Origin: Curtobacterium herbarum
GTDB lineage: Bacteria; Actinomycetota; Actinomycetes; Actinomycetales; Microbacteriaceae
Direction: 5' to 3'
DNA length: 64,000 bases
Assembly (NCBI RefSeq): GCF_016907335.1
Contig: NZ_JAFBBT010000001.1
Location: 744,001-808,000 of the forward strand
Shown here: positions 45,280 through 55,482 of the stretch, one piece after another
Layout of the letters: the number at the start of each line of letters is the position of its first letter
How positions within the stretch are numbered: the stretch's first letter is position 1
Translations under genes and position numbers: made by a program
The notes under the pieces: generated by a model
Told to the model about the DNA's origin: nothing
Seen by the model: only the letters and a program-made list of their open reading frames with translations
Databases searched by the model: none

Positions 45280-46350
45280 ATGACCGACGACACGCCCTGG
45301 CTCTCCCGCGAGCAGCTCCGGGCGTGGATGGGGTTCGTCGCGGTGATGGAACTGCTGCCGGCAGCGCTCGACCACCAGCTGCAGCGCGACGCCGACCTGA
45401 CCCTGTTCGACTACATGGTCATCGCGATGCTGTCCGAGACCGAGCTCCACACGCTCCGGATGTCGGTGCTGGCCTCGGCCACGAACGCGTCACTGCCCCG
45501 GCTGTCGCACGTGGTGTCCCGGCTCGAGAAGCGCGGGCTGGTCGCACGCTGCCCCTCCACCGAGGACCGCCGGGCCACCGACGTCCGGCTCACCGACGCC
45601 GGCTTCGACCACATCGTCGCCGCGGCCCCCGGGCACGTCCGGACCGCCCGCCGCCTGGTCATCGACGCGCTGTCGGACGAGCAGGTCGCCGAGCTCGACG
45701 GGATCTCCCGCGTGCTCCTCAGCCGCGTCGACCCCGAGGGACGCTTCGCCGCGGTGGCGAACATGCCCGCGGACGAGCCGACGATCTGCGAGGGGCGGCT
45801 GACCGGCACCGCCGACGACGGCTTCCCGGACGTGGCCGACGGCGTCACCTACCGACTCGCGACCCGCGACGACCTGCCCCTGCTGCGCCGTGCGAGCCTC
45901 GACGCGATGAACTGGTCGGCCGAGCGGTTCACCGACGCCGACCTCGACCGGCCCGAGTTCGCCCACTACTCGGTCGCCTTCGACCCGGACCGGACCCCGG
46001 ACGACCAGACCGACGGGCGCCCCGCCGACATCGGCGTCGTGGCGTCCGACGACGACGGGCCGCTCGGCGTCGCCTGGGCCGTGCACCTGCCCGCGAGCGA
46101 CCCGGGCTACGGCTTCGTCGCCGAGGACGTGCCCGAACTCACCCTCGCCGTCGACGCCCGTGCCCGCGGCCGCGGTGTCGGATCAGCCCTGCTCGCCCGG
46201 CTCGTCGCCGCCGGACGGAGCGCCGGCTGGCCGGGGATCAGCCTGAGCGTCGAGGACGGCAACACCGGCGCCCGGATCCTCTACGAACGCATCGGCTTCC
46301 GCACCGTCGGACGGAACGGCGACTCCGACACCATGCAGTTGGTGTACTGA
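45280..46350 (+). CDS. MarR-type regulator fused to a GNAT acetyltransferase
   Basis: 356 residues. Residues 1-150 are a MarR winged helix (LSHVVSRLEKRGLVARCPSTEDRR is the recognition helix and wing; key part RLEKRGL and EDRRA). Residues about 185-356 are a GNAT domain with acetyl-CoA motif ARARGRGVGSALLARLV and ENGNTGARILYERIGF-like motif (SVEDGNTGARILYERIGF). The two-domain fusion suggests a sensor whose DNA binding is linked to acetylation of a small molecule or protein. ATG 45280 is leaderless-type. Confidence 0.88.
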   Translation: MTDDTPWLSREQLRAWMGFVAVMELLPAALDHQLQRDADLTLFDYMVIAMLSETELHTLRMSVLASATNASLPRLSHVVSRLEKRGLVARCPSTEDRRATDVRLTDAGFDHIVAAAPGHVRTARRLVIDALSDEQVAELDGISRVLLSRVDPEGRFAAVANMPADEPTICEGRLTGTADDGFPDVADGVTYRLATRDDLPLLRRASLDAMNWSAERFTDADLDRPEFAHYSVAFDPDRTPDDQTDGRPADIGVVASDDDGPLGVAWAVHLPASDPGYGFVAEDVPELTLAVDARARGRGVGSALLARLVAAGRSAGWPGISLSVEDGNTGARILYERIGFRTVGRNGDSDTMQLVY

Positions 46351-46370
46351 CCGCCGCTAGGCTCCCCGGT

Positions 46371-47330
46371 ATGAGCCATGCCGCCGACCAGCCCGACGAG
46401 ACCTACAGCTACCTCGGACCGGCCGGCACCTTCACCGAGGCGGCCCTGAAGCTCGTCGAGGCCGCCGCCGGCAAGCCCTGGCGGAGCGTCAACAACGTCG
46501 GCGAAGCCCTCGACGACGTCGTCACCGGTCGCTCGGTCGGTGCGGTCATCGCGATCGAGAACAGCGTCGACGGCGGGGTCAGCGCCACGCAGGACGCCCT
46601 GGCCCGGATCCCCGGCGTGCGGATCGTGGGGGAGTACCTGGTCCCCGTCGACTTCGTCCTCGTCGCCCGCCCCGGCACCGCGCTCGCCGACGTCCGCACC
46701 GTCAACGCCCACCCCGTCGCCTACGCGCAGACGCACCGGTGGCTCGAGGCGAACGTCCCGGGGCACGGGCACATCCCGGCCTCGTCGAACGTCGCCGCGG
46801 CGGCCGAACTGCTCGCGGAGCACTCGGTCGCAGACGCTGCCGTCGCCCCGCCCGGCATCACCGACCACTACGACCTGGCGGTGCTCGCGGAGTCCATCGG
46901 CGAGAACGCCAGCGCCGTCACCCGGTTCGTGCTCGTCTCGAAGACGCTCGCACTGCCGGAGCGCACGGGTTCAGACAAGACCAGCGTCGTCGTGGAACTG
47001 CCGAACGAGCACCCCGGCGCCCTGGTCGACATGCTCGAGCAGTTCGCCACCCGGGGCATCAACATGGGCCTGCTGTCGTCGCGGCCGATCGGCGACGAAC
47101 TCGGGCGGTACCGGTTCGTCATCGACCTCGACGGCCACGTGCGGGACGAACGGGTCGCGGACGCGCTGCTCGGACTTCGCCGGTTCAGCCCGCGGGTGAC
47201 GTTCCTCGGGTCGTACCCGCGGGCGGACGGCGTCCGGGCCGAGGTCTCACCCCGCTACTCGGACCAGGCGTTCGTCGAGGCGCGCGACTGGTTGCGTGCG
47301 ATCGTGAGCGGCGAACCGGACGCGAGCTGA
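46371..47330 (+). CDS. pheA: Prephenate dehydratase
   Basis: 319 residues, monofunctional (no chorismate mutase domain). Catalytic domain from YSYLGPAGTFTEAAL through ENASAVTRFVLVS (Thr-Arg-Phe catalytic motif), then a C-terminal ACT domain (NEHPGALVDMLEQFA) that gives feedback control by phenylalanine. It converts prephenate to phenylpyruvate. ATG 46371 follows TAGGCT (46358-46363) by 7 nt. Confidence 0.95.
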   Translation: MSHAADQPDETYSYLGPAGTFTEAALKLVEAAAGKPWRSVNNVGEALDDVVTGRSVGAVIAIENSVDGGVSATQDALARIPGVRIVGEYLVPVDFVLVARPGTALADVRTVNAHPVAYAQTHRWLEANVPGHGHIPASSNVAAAAELLAEHSVADAAVAPPGITDHYDLAVLAESIGENASAVTRFVLVSKTLALPERTGSDKTSVVVELPNEHPGALVDMLEQFATRGINMGLLSSRPIGDELGRYRFVIDLDGHVRDERVADALLGLRRFSPRVTFLGSYPRADGVRAEVSPRYSDQAFVEARDWLRAIVSGEPDAS

Positions 47331-47382
47331 GCCTCCCGGCCCGATCTGCCGGAACGGGACGATCCGCCGTCCGGCGCCGCCG

Positions 47383-48462
47383 TCACGAACGCGGCGTCCG
47401 GCGGCGGGTCGCCCGCGTCTGGTCCTCGGGACCCGCGACACGGACGGTCAACCCACCCGGGTCGATCCGCGCGCGGAAGGCGACGACCTCGCCCACCGGG
47501 TCGCCGTCGATCTCGAACTCGTCCGGACGCTCCAGGCGGGCCGTGAACTCCTCGCCGCGCAGGTAGCGCAGCGGGCGCTCCTCGCGCGCCTTCGTGACGA
47601 TGCGCTTGCCGATCTCGGTCTTGCCGAGCGCGGACCGGCGGACCGAGCGGAGGATCGCGTTCTCCCACAGCATCCGGGCGGCGATCCGGAACCAGCCGAA
47701 GAAGCCCCGCGGACGCATCACGACGATGTCGAACACACCGTCGTCGATCTCCGCGTCGGGCAGCAGCGTCGCACCGGCCTGCAGCATGCCGCAGTTGCCG
47801 ACGATCAGCGAGTGCGCGCGGACCGAGCGGTTCGACTCGCCGTCCAGGCGGTACCGGAACTCGAACGCACTGGCGTCCCGCAGCGACCGCACCAGGGAGT
47901 CGACGTAGGCCAGCCAGCCGACCTTCTTCTTCAGGTCGTCGTTCGTGTTCGCGAGCATCCGGGCGTCGAGACCCAGGCCGGCCATCACGAGGAACCCGAA
48001 CTGCTCGCGCGAGCCGTCCTTCCGCTCGACCCCGACCGTGCCGAAGTCGATCGGCCGGTCCTCGCCGTGGAAGATCGTGTGCGCGCTCGCACCCAGGTCG
48101 TCGATCGGCGCCGGGATGTTGCGGGCGAGCAGGTTGCCGGTGCCGCTCGGCAGCAGCGCGAGGACCGCGTCGGACCCGTGCACGACCTCGGCCACCGCGC
48201 GGACCGTGCCGTCGCCACCCGCCGCGGCGATCACGTCGGCGCCGGCCTCGAGGGCCTCGCGGGCCATGCCGCCGCCCGGGTCCTCCTCGCTCGTGGCGAA
48301 CCACTTCGTCTCGGCCCAGCCGGCCTCACGCTGGTACCGGTTCACGGTGCGCTTCAGCGTCGGCAGGTGGACCTTGACGGGGTTGTAGATGACTGCGGCG
48401 GTGCGCTGCTCCGTTGCGGGGGCGTCCTCCGGCACAGCGGTGGCATCCGAGGGCGTCGACAT
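47383..48462 (-). CDS. Diacylglycerol kinase-family lipid kinase
   Basis: 359 residues with the DAGK catalytic motif AAGGDGTVRAVAEV (about residues 78-91), LPSGTGNLLARN and AGLGLDARMLA. It phosphorylates a lipid such as diacylglycerol or a related isoprenoid/sphingoid substrate. Start ATG 48462 is 7 nt after TAGCGT on the minus strand. It diverges from serS. The C-terminal tail is Arg-rich. Confidence 0.9.
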   Translation of the reverse strand: MSTPSDATAVPEDAPATEQRTAAVIYNPVKVHLPTLKRTVNRYQREAGWAETKWFATSEEDPGGGMAREALEAGADVIAAAGGDGTVRAVAEVVHGSDAVLALLPSGTGNLLARNIPAPIDDLGASAHTIFHGEDRPIDFGTVGVERKDGSREQFGFLVMAGLGLDARMLANTNDDLKKKVGWLAYVDSLVRSLRDASAFEFRYRLDGESNRSVRAHSLIVGNCGMLQAGATLLPDAEIDDGVFDIVVMRPRGFFGWFRIAARMLWENAILRSVRRSALGKTEIGKRIVTKAREERPLRYLRGEEFTARLERPDEFEIDGDPVGEVVAFRARIDPGGLTVRVAGPEDQTRATRRRTPRS

Positions 48463-48518
48463 GCCGACAACGCTACCGAACAGGTGCTGCGCAGTCCGGA
48501 ACGCGGCCAGCCGGCAGC

Positions 48519-48553
48519 CGGGAGGCGCGGATCAGCCGAGCACGGGCCTCCCG
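48519..48553. repeat. GGGAGGC-family inverted repeat between divergent genes
   Basis: Arms CGGGAGGC (48519-48526) and GCCTCCCG (48546-48553). Unlike the other members it lies between two divergent promoters, not after a gene. Confidence 0.65.
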
Positions 48554-48600
48554 TCCGGTGGTTCACCGGCTGGTCACCCGTGGCTGGGTAAGGTGGTCGG

Positions 48601-49872
48601 GTGATCGACCCCCAGCTGTTGCGCGACGAACCGGACCTCATCAAGGCCTCGCAGGCGGCGCGCGGCGCCTCCGTCGACGTCGTCGACGAGGCCGTCGCAG
48701 CCGACGCCGCCCGACGGGCGGCCATCACCGCGTTCGAGGCACTCCGTGCCGAGCAGAACGCGTTCGGCAAGACCGTCGCGAAGGCCCCGAAGGACGAGAA
48801 GGCCGCGCTCGTGCAGCAGGCCCAGGCGCTGTCCGCGAAGGTGAAGGAGGCCCAGGCCACCGTCACCGCGGCCGAGGACACCTTCAACACGGTCGTCCGC
48901 TCGATCCCGAACGTCGTCATGCCCGACGTGCCCGCCGGCGGCGAGGACGACTTCGTCACGCTCCGTACCGTCGGCACCAAGCCGGAGTTCTCCTTCGAAC
49001 CGAAGGACCACGCCGACCTCGGGGAGTCCCTGGGCATCATCGACATCGCCCGCGGCGTCAAGGTCTCCGGCTCGCGCTTCTACTTCCTGCGCGGCATGGG
49101 TGCCCGACTCGAGATCGCGCTGATGTCGCTCGGTCTCGACCGCGCCGTCGCGCACGGGTTCGAGCCGCTCATCACGCCGACGCTCGTGCGCCCCGAGACG
49201 ATGGCCGGCACCGGCTTCCTCGGCGAGCACGCCGCCGAGGTCTACCGTCTCGAAGCCGACGACCTGTACCTGACCGGCACCAGCGAGGTCGCCCTCGCCG
49301 GGTTCCACGCCGACGAGATCCTGCAGTTCCCCGCCGGCGACGACCAGGCCCTCCGTTACGCCGGCTGGTCCACCTGCTACCGCCGCGAAGCCGGGTCCGC
49401 GGGTCGCGACAACCGCGGCATCCTCCGCGTGCACCAGTTCAACAAGCTCGAGATGTTCGCCTACGTCCACCCGGACCAGGCCGACGCCGAGCACCAGCGG
49501 CTGATGTCCTACCAGGAGTCGATGCTGCAGGACCTCGGGCTGCACTACCGCGTCATCGAGACCGCGGCCGGCGACCTCGGCACGAGCGCCGCACGCAAGT
49601 ACGACCTCGAAGCGTGGGTCCCGACGCAGGGCACCTACCGCGAGCTCACCTCGACGTCGAACTGCACGACCTTCCAGGCCCGCCGCCTCGACATCCGCTA
49701 CCGCACCGAGAGCGGCAAGACCGCCCCGGTCGCCACGCTCAACGGCACCCTCGCCACCACCCGCTGGCTCGTCGCGATCCTCGAGACCCACCAGCAGGAG
49801 GACGGCTCGGTCGTCATCCCCGAGGTGCTCCGCCCGTACCTCGGCGGCGTCGAGGTGATCGAGCCCCGATGA
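48601..49872 (+). CDS. serS: Seryl-tRNA synthetase
   Basis: 423 residues, class II. An N-terminal coiled-coil arm (about 30-105, Ala/Lys/Glu-rich) binds tRNA-Ser; the catalytic domain has [21 protein letters not shown] motif 2 ([15 protein letters not shown]) and [10 protein letters not shown] motif 3. GTG 48601 follows TAAGGT (48589-48594) by 6 nt. Overlaps the following HAD gene as ATGA. One of its tRNA substrates, tRNA-Ser(UGA), lies 1 kb downstream. Confidence 0.96.
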   Translation: MIDPQLLRDEPDLIKASQAARGASVDVVDEAVAADAARRAAITAFEALRAEQNAFGKTVAKAPKDEKAALVQQAQALSAKVKEAQATVTAAEDTFNTVVRSIPNVVMPDVPAGGEDDFVTLRTVGTKPEFSFEPKDHADLGESLGIIDIARGVKVSGSRFYFLRGMGARLEIALMSLGLDRAVAHGFEPLITPTLVRPETMAGTGFLGEHAAEVYRLEADDLYLTGTSEVALAGFHADEILQFPAGDDQALRYAGWSTCYRREAGSAGRDNRGILRVHQFNKLEMFAYVHPDQADAEHQRLMSYQESMLQDLGLHYRVIETAAGDLGTSAARKYDLEAWVPTQGTYRELTSTSNCTTFQARRLDIRYRTESGKTAPVATLNGTLATTRWLVAILETHQQEDGSVVIPEVLRPYLGGVEVIEPR

Positions 49873-50756
49873 GCTCGTCACGCGGATTCGTCGACGGTTC
49901 CGAGGCGTCGGGGTCGGGCCTGGCTGCGGCTGCTGCGGGCTCGGGCGAGGTCGCGCGGGTCAAGCGCTGGCTCGTCGCCCTCGACATCGACGGCACCACC
50001 ATGCGTGAGGACGGCGTCGTCACCGACACCGTCGTCCAGGCCGTCCTGGACGCCGAAGCCGCCGGACACGAGGTCATGCTCTCCACCGGTCGCAGCGAGG
50101 GCATGACCGTCCCGCTGCTCGACCGGCTCGGCATCCAGCCGAAGTACCTGGTCTGCGCCAACGGTGCCCTGACCCTCAAGCGCATCGAGACCGGCGCCTA
50201 CGAGCGCGTGCACGTCGAGACGTTCGACCCGACCGAGGTCCTGCGGACGATCCGCGGTGCCCTCGAGAACGGGGCCTACGGGGTCGAGGACGAGACCGGG
50301 CACTACCTGCTCTCCGGCGACTTCCCCGACGACACCATGACCGCCGCTGGCGACCACGTCGCGTTCGAGCGGCTGCTCGGCGTCCAGGCCACCCGGGTCG
50401 TCGTGATCTCCCCGGAGCACGGCCTCGAAGAGTTCCTGGACATCGTCGACAAGATGGGGCTGCACAAGGTCTCGTACACGGTCGGCTGGACCGCGTGGCT
50501 CGACATCGCGCCCGAAGGGGTCACCAAGGCGACCGCCATGGAGCGCGTCCGCGAGTGGCTCGACATCCCGCGCTCCCGCGTCTTCGCGGCCGGCGACGGA
50601 CGCAACGACATCGACATGCTGCGGTGGGCCTCCACCTCAGGCCGCGGGGTCGTCATGGGGCAGGCGCCCGACGACGTCGTGGACGCGGGCAACGAGCTGA
50701 CGGGCGGCGTCACGGACGACGGGCTCGCGGCGGCGCTCGACACGTTGCCGCGCTGA
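49869..50756 (+). CDS. HAD-superfamily phosphatase (Cof-like)
   Basis: 295 residues. HAD motif I Asp39-Ile-Asp41 (LDIDGTTM), motif II STGRS, Lys in GVTKATAM and motif [12 protein letters not shown]; the cap is of the Cof/type-IIB kind. It probably dephosphorylates a sugar phosphate or nucleotide. A Ser/Gly/Ala-rich 30-residue leader precedes the fold. Coupled to serS by a 4-base overlap. Confidence 0.9.
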   Translation: MSSSRGFVDGSEASGSGLAAAAAGSGEVARVKRWLVALDIDGTTMREDGVVTDTVVQAVLDAEAAGHEVMLSTGRSEGMTVPLLDRLGIQPKYLVCANGALTLKRIETGAYERVHVETFDPTEVLRTIRGALENGAYGVEDETGHYLLSGDFPDDTMTAAGDHVAFERLLGVQATRVVVISPEHGLEEFLDIVDKMGLHKVSYTVGWTAWLDIAPEGVTKATAMERVREWLDIPRSRVFAAGDGRNDIDMLRWASTSGRGVVMGQAPDDVVDAGNELTGGVTDDGLAAALDTLPR

Positions 50757-50861
50757 CGGCTGGCTGCTGTTCGCTGGCTGACGGGCGCTGGCTGCGCGCG
50801 GGCCGGGAGGCTCGGTAGACTGCTCGGGACCCGGTCACGTCTCGCCACGTGGTCGGGTCAC

Positions 50862-50946
50862 GGAGGGTTGTCCGAGCGGCCGATGGAGCCTGTCTTGAAA
50901 ACAGGTGGGCAGAGATGTCTCGTGGGTTCGAATCCCACACCCTCCG
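50862..50946 (+). tRNA. tRNA-Ser (UGA anticodon)
   Basis: A type-II tRNA with a long variable arm. Acceptor arms GGAGGGT (50862-50868) and ACCCTCC (50939-50945), anticodon stem CCTGT/ACAGG with loop CTTGAAA (anticodon TGA), and T-loop GGTTCGAATCC. No encoded CCA follows. Base composition changes abruptly right after its 3' end. Confidence 0.97.
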
Positions 50947-51448
50947 CAGGGGGATTTCGGAATTTCCGACGGAGAGGTCTCGGAAACTCGACCCACTTCC
51001 GCGTTGTTACGGGGAAGAGCGATTGCGATCTTGGGCGACGAGTCGCGGAAACCGGAACCGGTTTCTGGGAATCGCCGCAGTCCGCCCGCAGTCGAAGGAT
51101 GCCTGATTGGGCCGCTGATCTGGGTTCTTCTCGCTCGTCGTCGTTCAGTTGAGGTCCTATGCAAAATCGGCCGTTCCCGGGGCAGGTCGGCGGTGTTGAG
51201 CTTGGACGCGGTCGCGGGGTCGCGCTGATCCGCGCAGCGAGGCAATGACTCTGGCGTAGCGGTTCTGGCTACCGACGTGTGGGGCTTACGCCTAGTGGGC
51301 GGAGCCGTACGTGATCGTGGAGGAGTTGCCGTCCGCGAGGTCGGGATACGCGCTTCGCGCCGCGCGGGCCGGTCGGTCGGTTCGGCGGTGCGCGCAGGCA
51401 GGTCAGCGGTTCCCGAAGCGGGTGTCGTCGGATTCGTGACCCTGCGAG

Positions 51449-51476
51449 ACGGAGGGCCTTCGAGGTGGCCCTCCGT
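51449..51476. terminator. Hairpin within the post-tRNA stretch
   Basis: Perfect 10-bp arms ACGGAGGGCC (51449-51458) and GGCCCTCCGT (51467-51476), 8-nt loop. Confidence 0.5.
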
Positions 51477-51674
51477 GCGCAGGGCGTCGCTTTGGCATCT
51501 GATGGTGTTCGCGCCGCAGGTGGTGACGTGCATCAGCTGGAAGCAGCCGCTCCGAACGACGCGGTGCCCGAGGCGTTGAGGTTCCAGACCGACGACTGGG
51601 AGCGGCATTGGGCGGCGCAGAGCCTCCAACTCCGCGGCGTCGTCGGAAACTCGCGTCGCGGTGCGTCGGCGAGT

Positions 51675-51730
<56 letters not shown>

Positions 51731-51908
51731 CGAGGAACGCGTTATCGATCTGCGTGCCAGGCGCCGGGCGCCCTCGGCGAATGAAGGATTTTCGCGACAG
51801 CCGGTGCCTGCGTCACCCTTTGGGAGCGTTCATGGCTTCACAGACCGCTCTTACGCTTTGCTTGGCCTGATCCGCCGTGAGGTACGTGGCGGAGCGAGGG
51901 GACTTCTG

Positions 51909-54900
51909 GTGCGTCTGAGCCGACTGTTTACGCCGACTCGTCTTGTGATCGTCGCGGCCACCGTTGTGGCGGCGCTGACGGGGGCTGTTCTCACCGCGCC
52001 GGGGGAGCTAGCGGCTGCGGACACTGCTACGGGAGCACAGTTTGTCGCATCCGCGGGGCGGATCCTTGACACGCGGAACGGCATGGGCGGCTACAAGACC
52101 GCCATGCCGGCGAACACGTGGCGCACGGTGCAAGTGACTGGGAAAGCTGGAGTGCCGTCGTCGTCTTCGGTGACTGCTGTGGCACTGAACCTGACCGAGG
52201 TCAGTCCGAGTGGCTTGGGGCAGGTGTCCGTGCGCCCGAACGCCAACACTGCTGCGACCCTTGTGGGCACCTTCGACGGCGGTGACCTGGGGACCACGTC
52301 GAACCAGGCGGATGTCGCGGTGAACAGTGACGGCACGATCCAGGTGGAGACCAACGCGTCCACCCAGCTCGTGGCCGATGTCGAGGGGTACTACTCCACT
52401 GGCTCGTCGGCGGCCGGTGGTTATGTGCCGATCGCTGGGAAGCGCTACGCCGGCGATCAAGCCATCGCAGCGAATGGCAACTACACCGTGCAGATCACCG
52501 GCGTGAACAACATTCCCAGCAACGCCACCGCCGTGGTCGCGGACTTCGTGGTGAAGAACAAGGGGACGGATCAGGGTTACATCGCCCCCGGTCCAGCAGG
52601 GTCAATCGTCCCGACGACCTCGCTGAACTATCCGGGTGTAGCGAACGTCGCAACTGCCATCAGCGCACACGTGCAGTTGAGCGCTGACGGCAAGCTCGAG
52701 GTGTGGAACCGCAACGGGACCGCCATCGCAGTCAACATCGACGTCGAGGGCTACTTCGTCCCGGGATCGTCGACTGCTGGGTCGTTCACGCCGGGTTCCG
52801 GCCGCGCCTACGACACGCGGGTGAAACCGCACGTCTCCGTCCCCAAGGGCAAGACGATCACTGTCCCGTTGGGTGACACCCATGGGGTGCCGAGCACCTC
52901 GGATGGGTTGTCGTCAGTCGTCGTCGACCTCATTGCCATCCACGCATCAACCGACACCGCCGGCTTCGCCCGAGCATGGGCTGACGGCACAGCGGAACCA
53001 AACATCTCGGACGTCGAGTACGCACCAGACTCGATCCGCTCGAACACCAACACCGTCCCGGTCGGGCTGGACGGCGCAATCGAGATCCACAACCTCGGCA
53101 CAGCCTCGGTCGACTTCGTCGTCGACATCGAGGGATGGTATGCCGGGGGCGCTTCGACGATGTGCGCGAGCGATACCGACTCGATCCTCGGCGAAGCCGC
53201 GGATACTACGACCCCGACAGCCGGCGCCTCAGAAGGCGACCCGGTCCTCTCGGCGGTGCTGACCAACTCGCTCGCCGGACGAGTGAATGGACAAATTTTT
53301 GTGGTCGACTCCTCAGGGAAGACCGTCGACGGCTCACCCACGGCCACCGAGACAGTTGACAACGGGTCAGCCATCACCTTCCACCTGCCCGCCAAGTACA
53401 TCCAGGCCGGAGCGAAATACACGTGGTGGGTCCACGCGTACCAAGACGACGCCTGCGCGGCGCAGGCCACGTCTGCCAAACACACGTTTGTTGTTGGCAC
53501 CCCTTCTCCGACGGCCGCACCTTCGACGCAGACGATGAGTATCACCGGAGACTCGCTCACCACGGCGACGGCGCCCGACGGACAGCAGGACTGTGATGGA
53601 GCACCATGCAACCTCACGACCGGCGCTATCTCGCTGGGTATGGATGGACAGAACGCGGACCACATCACCGCCCTGCACGCCAACCTCGGCGCACTTCCGA
53701 CAGGCGCAACGATCACGTCGGCGTCGTTGAACCTCACTGCGAGCGGGTGCTTCGGCGAATCCTGCTCGAGCGGAACGCTTTCCATCGCGCAAGCTACACA
53801 GAATGTCGGCGCGGCGGCCTCTGGGCTCGACATCGCCGCGACGCCAGCAGACAGCCCGCTGACGTTCCCTGAATCTGCCTCGACCACGAGCTACGACATC
53901 ACCACCATCGTTAATGACTGGTACGACAGCAACGGTGCCGGTAACCTCGGCGCGGTACTGTCGGAATCCAACACCGCAAGCGGCGCCACAGGTGAGAACT
54001 ACTACGGGCCCGCATCGCTAGAGACGCCGGCATCAATCACCATCACGTACGTGGCGGCGACCATTCCCGGGGCGACGCGTGCACTGACGGCGACAGGCGG
54101 GGACGGTGGGGTCATTGCAGCATGGGATTCGCCGACCAACGCAGGATGGTACGACACGACGGGCTCGACCGACGGCGTCCGCTCTTACACAGCTTCTGTC
54201 CTCACTGCGGCGGGAACGGTTGTTTCCACAAAGACGGTGTTCAAGCCTCGTGTCGTGTTCACCGGTCTGACGAACGGGAGCGCATACACAGTCAGCGTGG
54301 TCGCCAACAATCCCGTCGGCTCTGGGCAAGCGACGGTCTCCAGCAGCGTCACGCCGGTCGCCGTCGCCAACGGACCCTCTTTGTACGCCTTCGCTGTTCA
54401 GAACCTCGTCGACGCGGAAAGCAAACTCGCCTCGGGAAGTGAGGCGAGCACGTCCGATGCGCTCAGCGGCGCATCTGCAGCAGCCGTGGTGACCCCAGCG
54501 CTCGGTGTGCTCAGCACCGGATATCTGAACCAGTACGACGCCGAATCGGCCAATGATCAGCAAGACACGAACGACGTCACCAAACTCACCGATGTGCTCG
54601 CGATCCCAACGGCTACCGGGGTGACATTGCTCGCGACCGCCACACAGACCTACACGACTGTGGATACGAGCAGCGGCTCAGCTGAGAGCGTGGACGGGGA
54701 GTCGGACGACGACGGTGCCTACCTCTTCACATTGGACGGCACAATTCCCACACTGCGCGGGTACGCCGACCAGGAAGCCCTTGTGCAGCCGGTGACGACG
54801 AGCGCCGCCGACAGCGCCGAGGACGCAGCCGGGTGGGCGGCAACTGAGAATCCTGATCTCGGCTCGATATCGACTACCGGTTACCAGGGGCCGGCGGGTG

Positions 54901-55481
54901 GCAGCATCGTTGCTGGCGTTGCCCGGACGCGCAACCTGACGACTGCAGCGCGCGGCACGACTGGCCCAACGGTGGACGTCGCTGGCGTCGCTGCGTGGGC
55001 TCTGAGGTACTCGAAGGAGAGTGGAAAGACCAATTGGTTCAGCCCAGATTGCACGAACTTCGTGTCTCGAGCACTTCACTGGGGTGGATTGGCCAACATG
55101 GTGAACAACGAGATGACCCAGCACATCTCTCACGACTCCAACCGGTGGTTCATCGACCGAGCATTCGGTCGGAATGCGTTCTACTCGATGTCCTGGGGTC
55201 ACCAACCGGAGAACTACAACTTCCAGCTCAGTCACGGGGCAGTGAGCGTCGGCAGGAGCAGCGTGAAGCCGGGATACATCGCATACGTAGCCTTCAAGGG
55301 CGGCGGGAAGAGCGGAATCGACCACGCCGCGATTGTGACGAAGGTCACAGCAGGCAACATCTACGTGTCGCAACACTCTAAGAACAAGACCAACGAGCCG
55401 GTTTATGGCAGGGGCCAGACGTGGGCAGGACTTGACCCACACATGAGCGGCCCCTACTGGGTGAACCCTTATGGAATCTAA
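51909..55481 (+). CDS. Large secreted multidomain protein with C-terminal Amidase_6 (papain-like) domain
   Basis: 1190 residues. Signal peptide about 1-37; three beta repeats (about 43-165, 166-290, 291-410), each ending VxDVEGYY/NIDVEGYF/VVDIEGWY, of a type found in secreted actinobacterial proteins; an Ig-like region (about 412-525); a DNRLRE-like domain (about 526-715); an FnIII-like domain (about 718-815); a helical stretch; and an Amidase_6-type catalytic domain (about 1022-1190) with Cys1048 (DCTNFVS), His1139 (IDHAAIVT) and His1156. GTG 51909 has GAGGGG upstream and places the signal peptide first; the frame stays open back to 51465 through the microsatellite. Codon use is less GC-biased than in neighbours. 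Likely a cell-wall or protein hydrolase. Confidence 0.82.
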   Translation: MRLSRLFTPTRLVIVAATVVAALTGAVLTAPGELAAADTATGAQFVASAGRILDTRNGMGGYKTAMPANTWRTVQVTGKAGVPSSSSVTAVALNLTEVSPSGLGQVSVRPNANTAATLVGTFDGGDLGTTSNQADVAVNSDGTIQVETNASTQLVADVEGYYSTGSSAAGGYVPIAGKRYAGDQAIAANGNYTVQITGVNNIPSNATAVVADFVVKNKGTDQGYIAPGPAGSIVPTTSLNYPGVANVATAISAHVQLSADGKLEVWNRNGTAIAVNIDVEGYFVPGSSTAGSFTPGSGRAYDTRVKPHVSVPKGKTITVPLGDTHGVPSTSDGLSSVVVDLIAIHASTDTAGFARAWADGTAEPNISDVEYAPDSIRSNTNTVPVGLDGAIEIHNLGTASVDFVVDIEGWYAGGASTMCASDTDSILGEAADTTTPTAGASEGDPVLSAVLTNSLAGRVNGQIFVVDSSGKTVDGSPTATETVDNGSAITFHLPAKYIQAGAKYTWWVHAYQDDACAAQATSAKHTFVVGTPSPTAAPSTQTMSITGDSLTTATAPDGQQDCDGAPCNLTTGAISLGMDGQNADHITALHANLGALPTGATITSASLNLTASGCFGESCSSGTLSIAQATQNVGAAASGLDIAATPADSPLTFPESASTTSYDITTIVNDWYDSNGAGNLGAVLSESNTASGATGENYYGPASLETPASITITYVAATIPGATRALTATGGDGGVIAAWDSPTNAGWYDTTGSTDGVRSYTASVLTAAGTVVSTKTVFKPRVVFTGLTNGSAYTVSVVANNPVGSGQATVSSSVTPVAVANGPSLYAFAVQNLVDAESKLASGSEASTSDALSGASAAAVVTPALGVLSTGYLNQYDAESANDQQDTNDVTKLTDVLAIPTATGVTLLATATQTYTTVDTSSGSAESVDGESDDDGAYLFTLDGTIPTLRGYADQEALVQPVTTSAADSAEDAAGWAATENPDLGSISTTGYQGPAGGSIVAGVARTRNLTTAARGTTGPTVDVAGVAAWALRYSKESGKTNWFSPDCTNFVSRALHWGGLANMVNNEMTQHISHDSNRWFIDRAFGRNAFYSMSWGHQPENYNFQLSHGAVSVGRSSVKPGYIAYVAFKGGGKSGIDHAAIVTKVTAGNIYVSQHSKNKTNEPVYGRGQTWAGLDPHMSGPYWVNPYGI

Positions 55482-55482
55482 T

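Noticed and set aside
45324..46370. Upstream in-frame extension of pheA
   Set aside because: It is the shadow of the MarR-GNAT gene in another frame; pheA has its own -10 box and ATG at 46371.
50835..51629. 264-residue minus-strand open frame containing GGCGIRTHETSLP
   Set aside because: It is the translated antisense of the tRNA-Ser gene, a well-known spurious protein in databases, extended into non-coding DNA.
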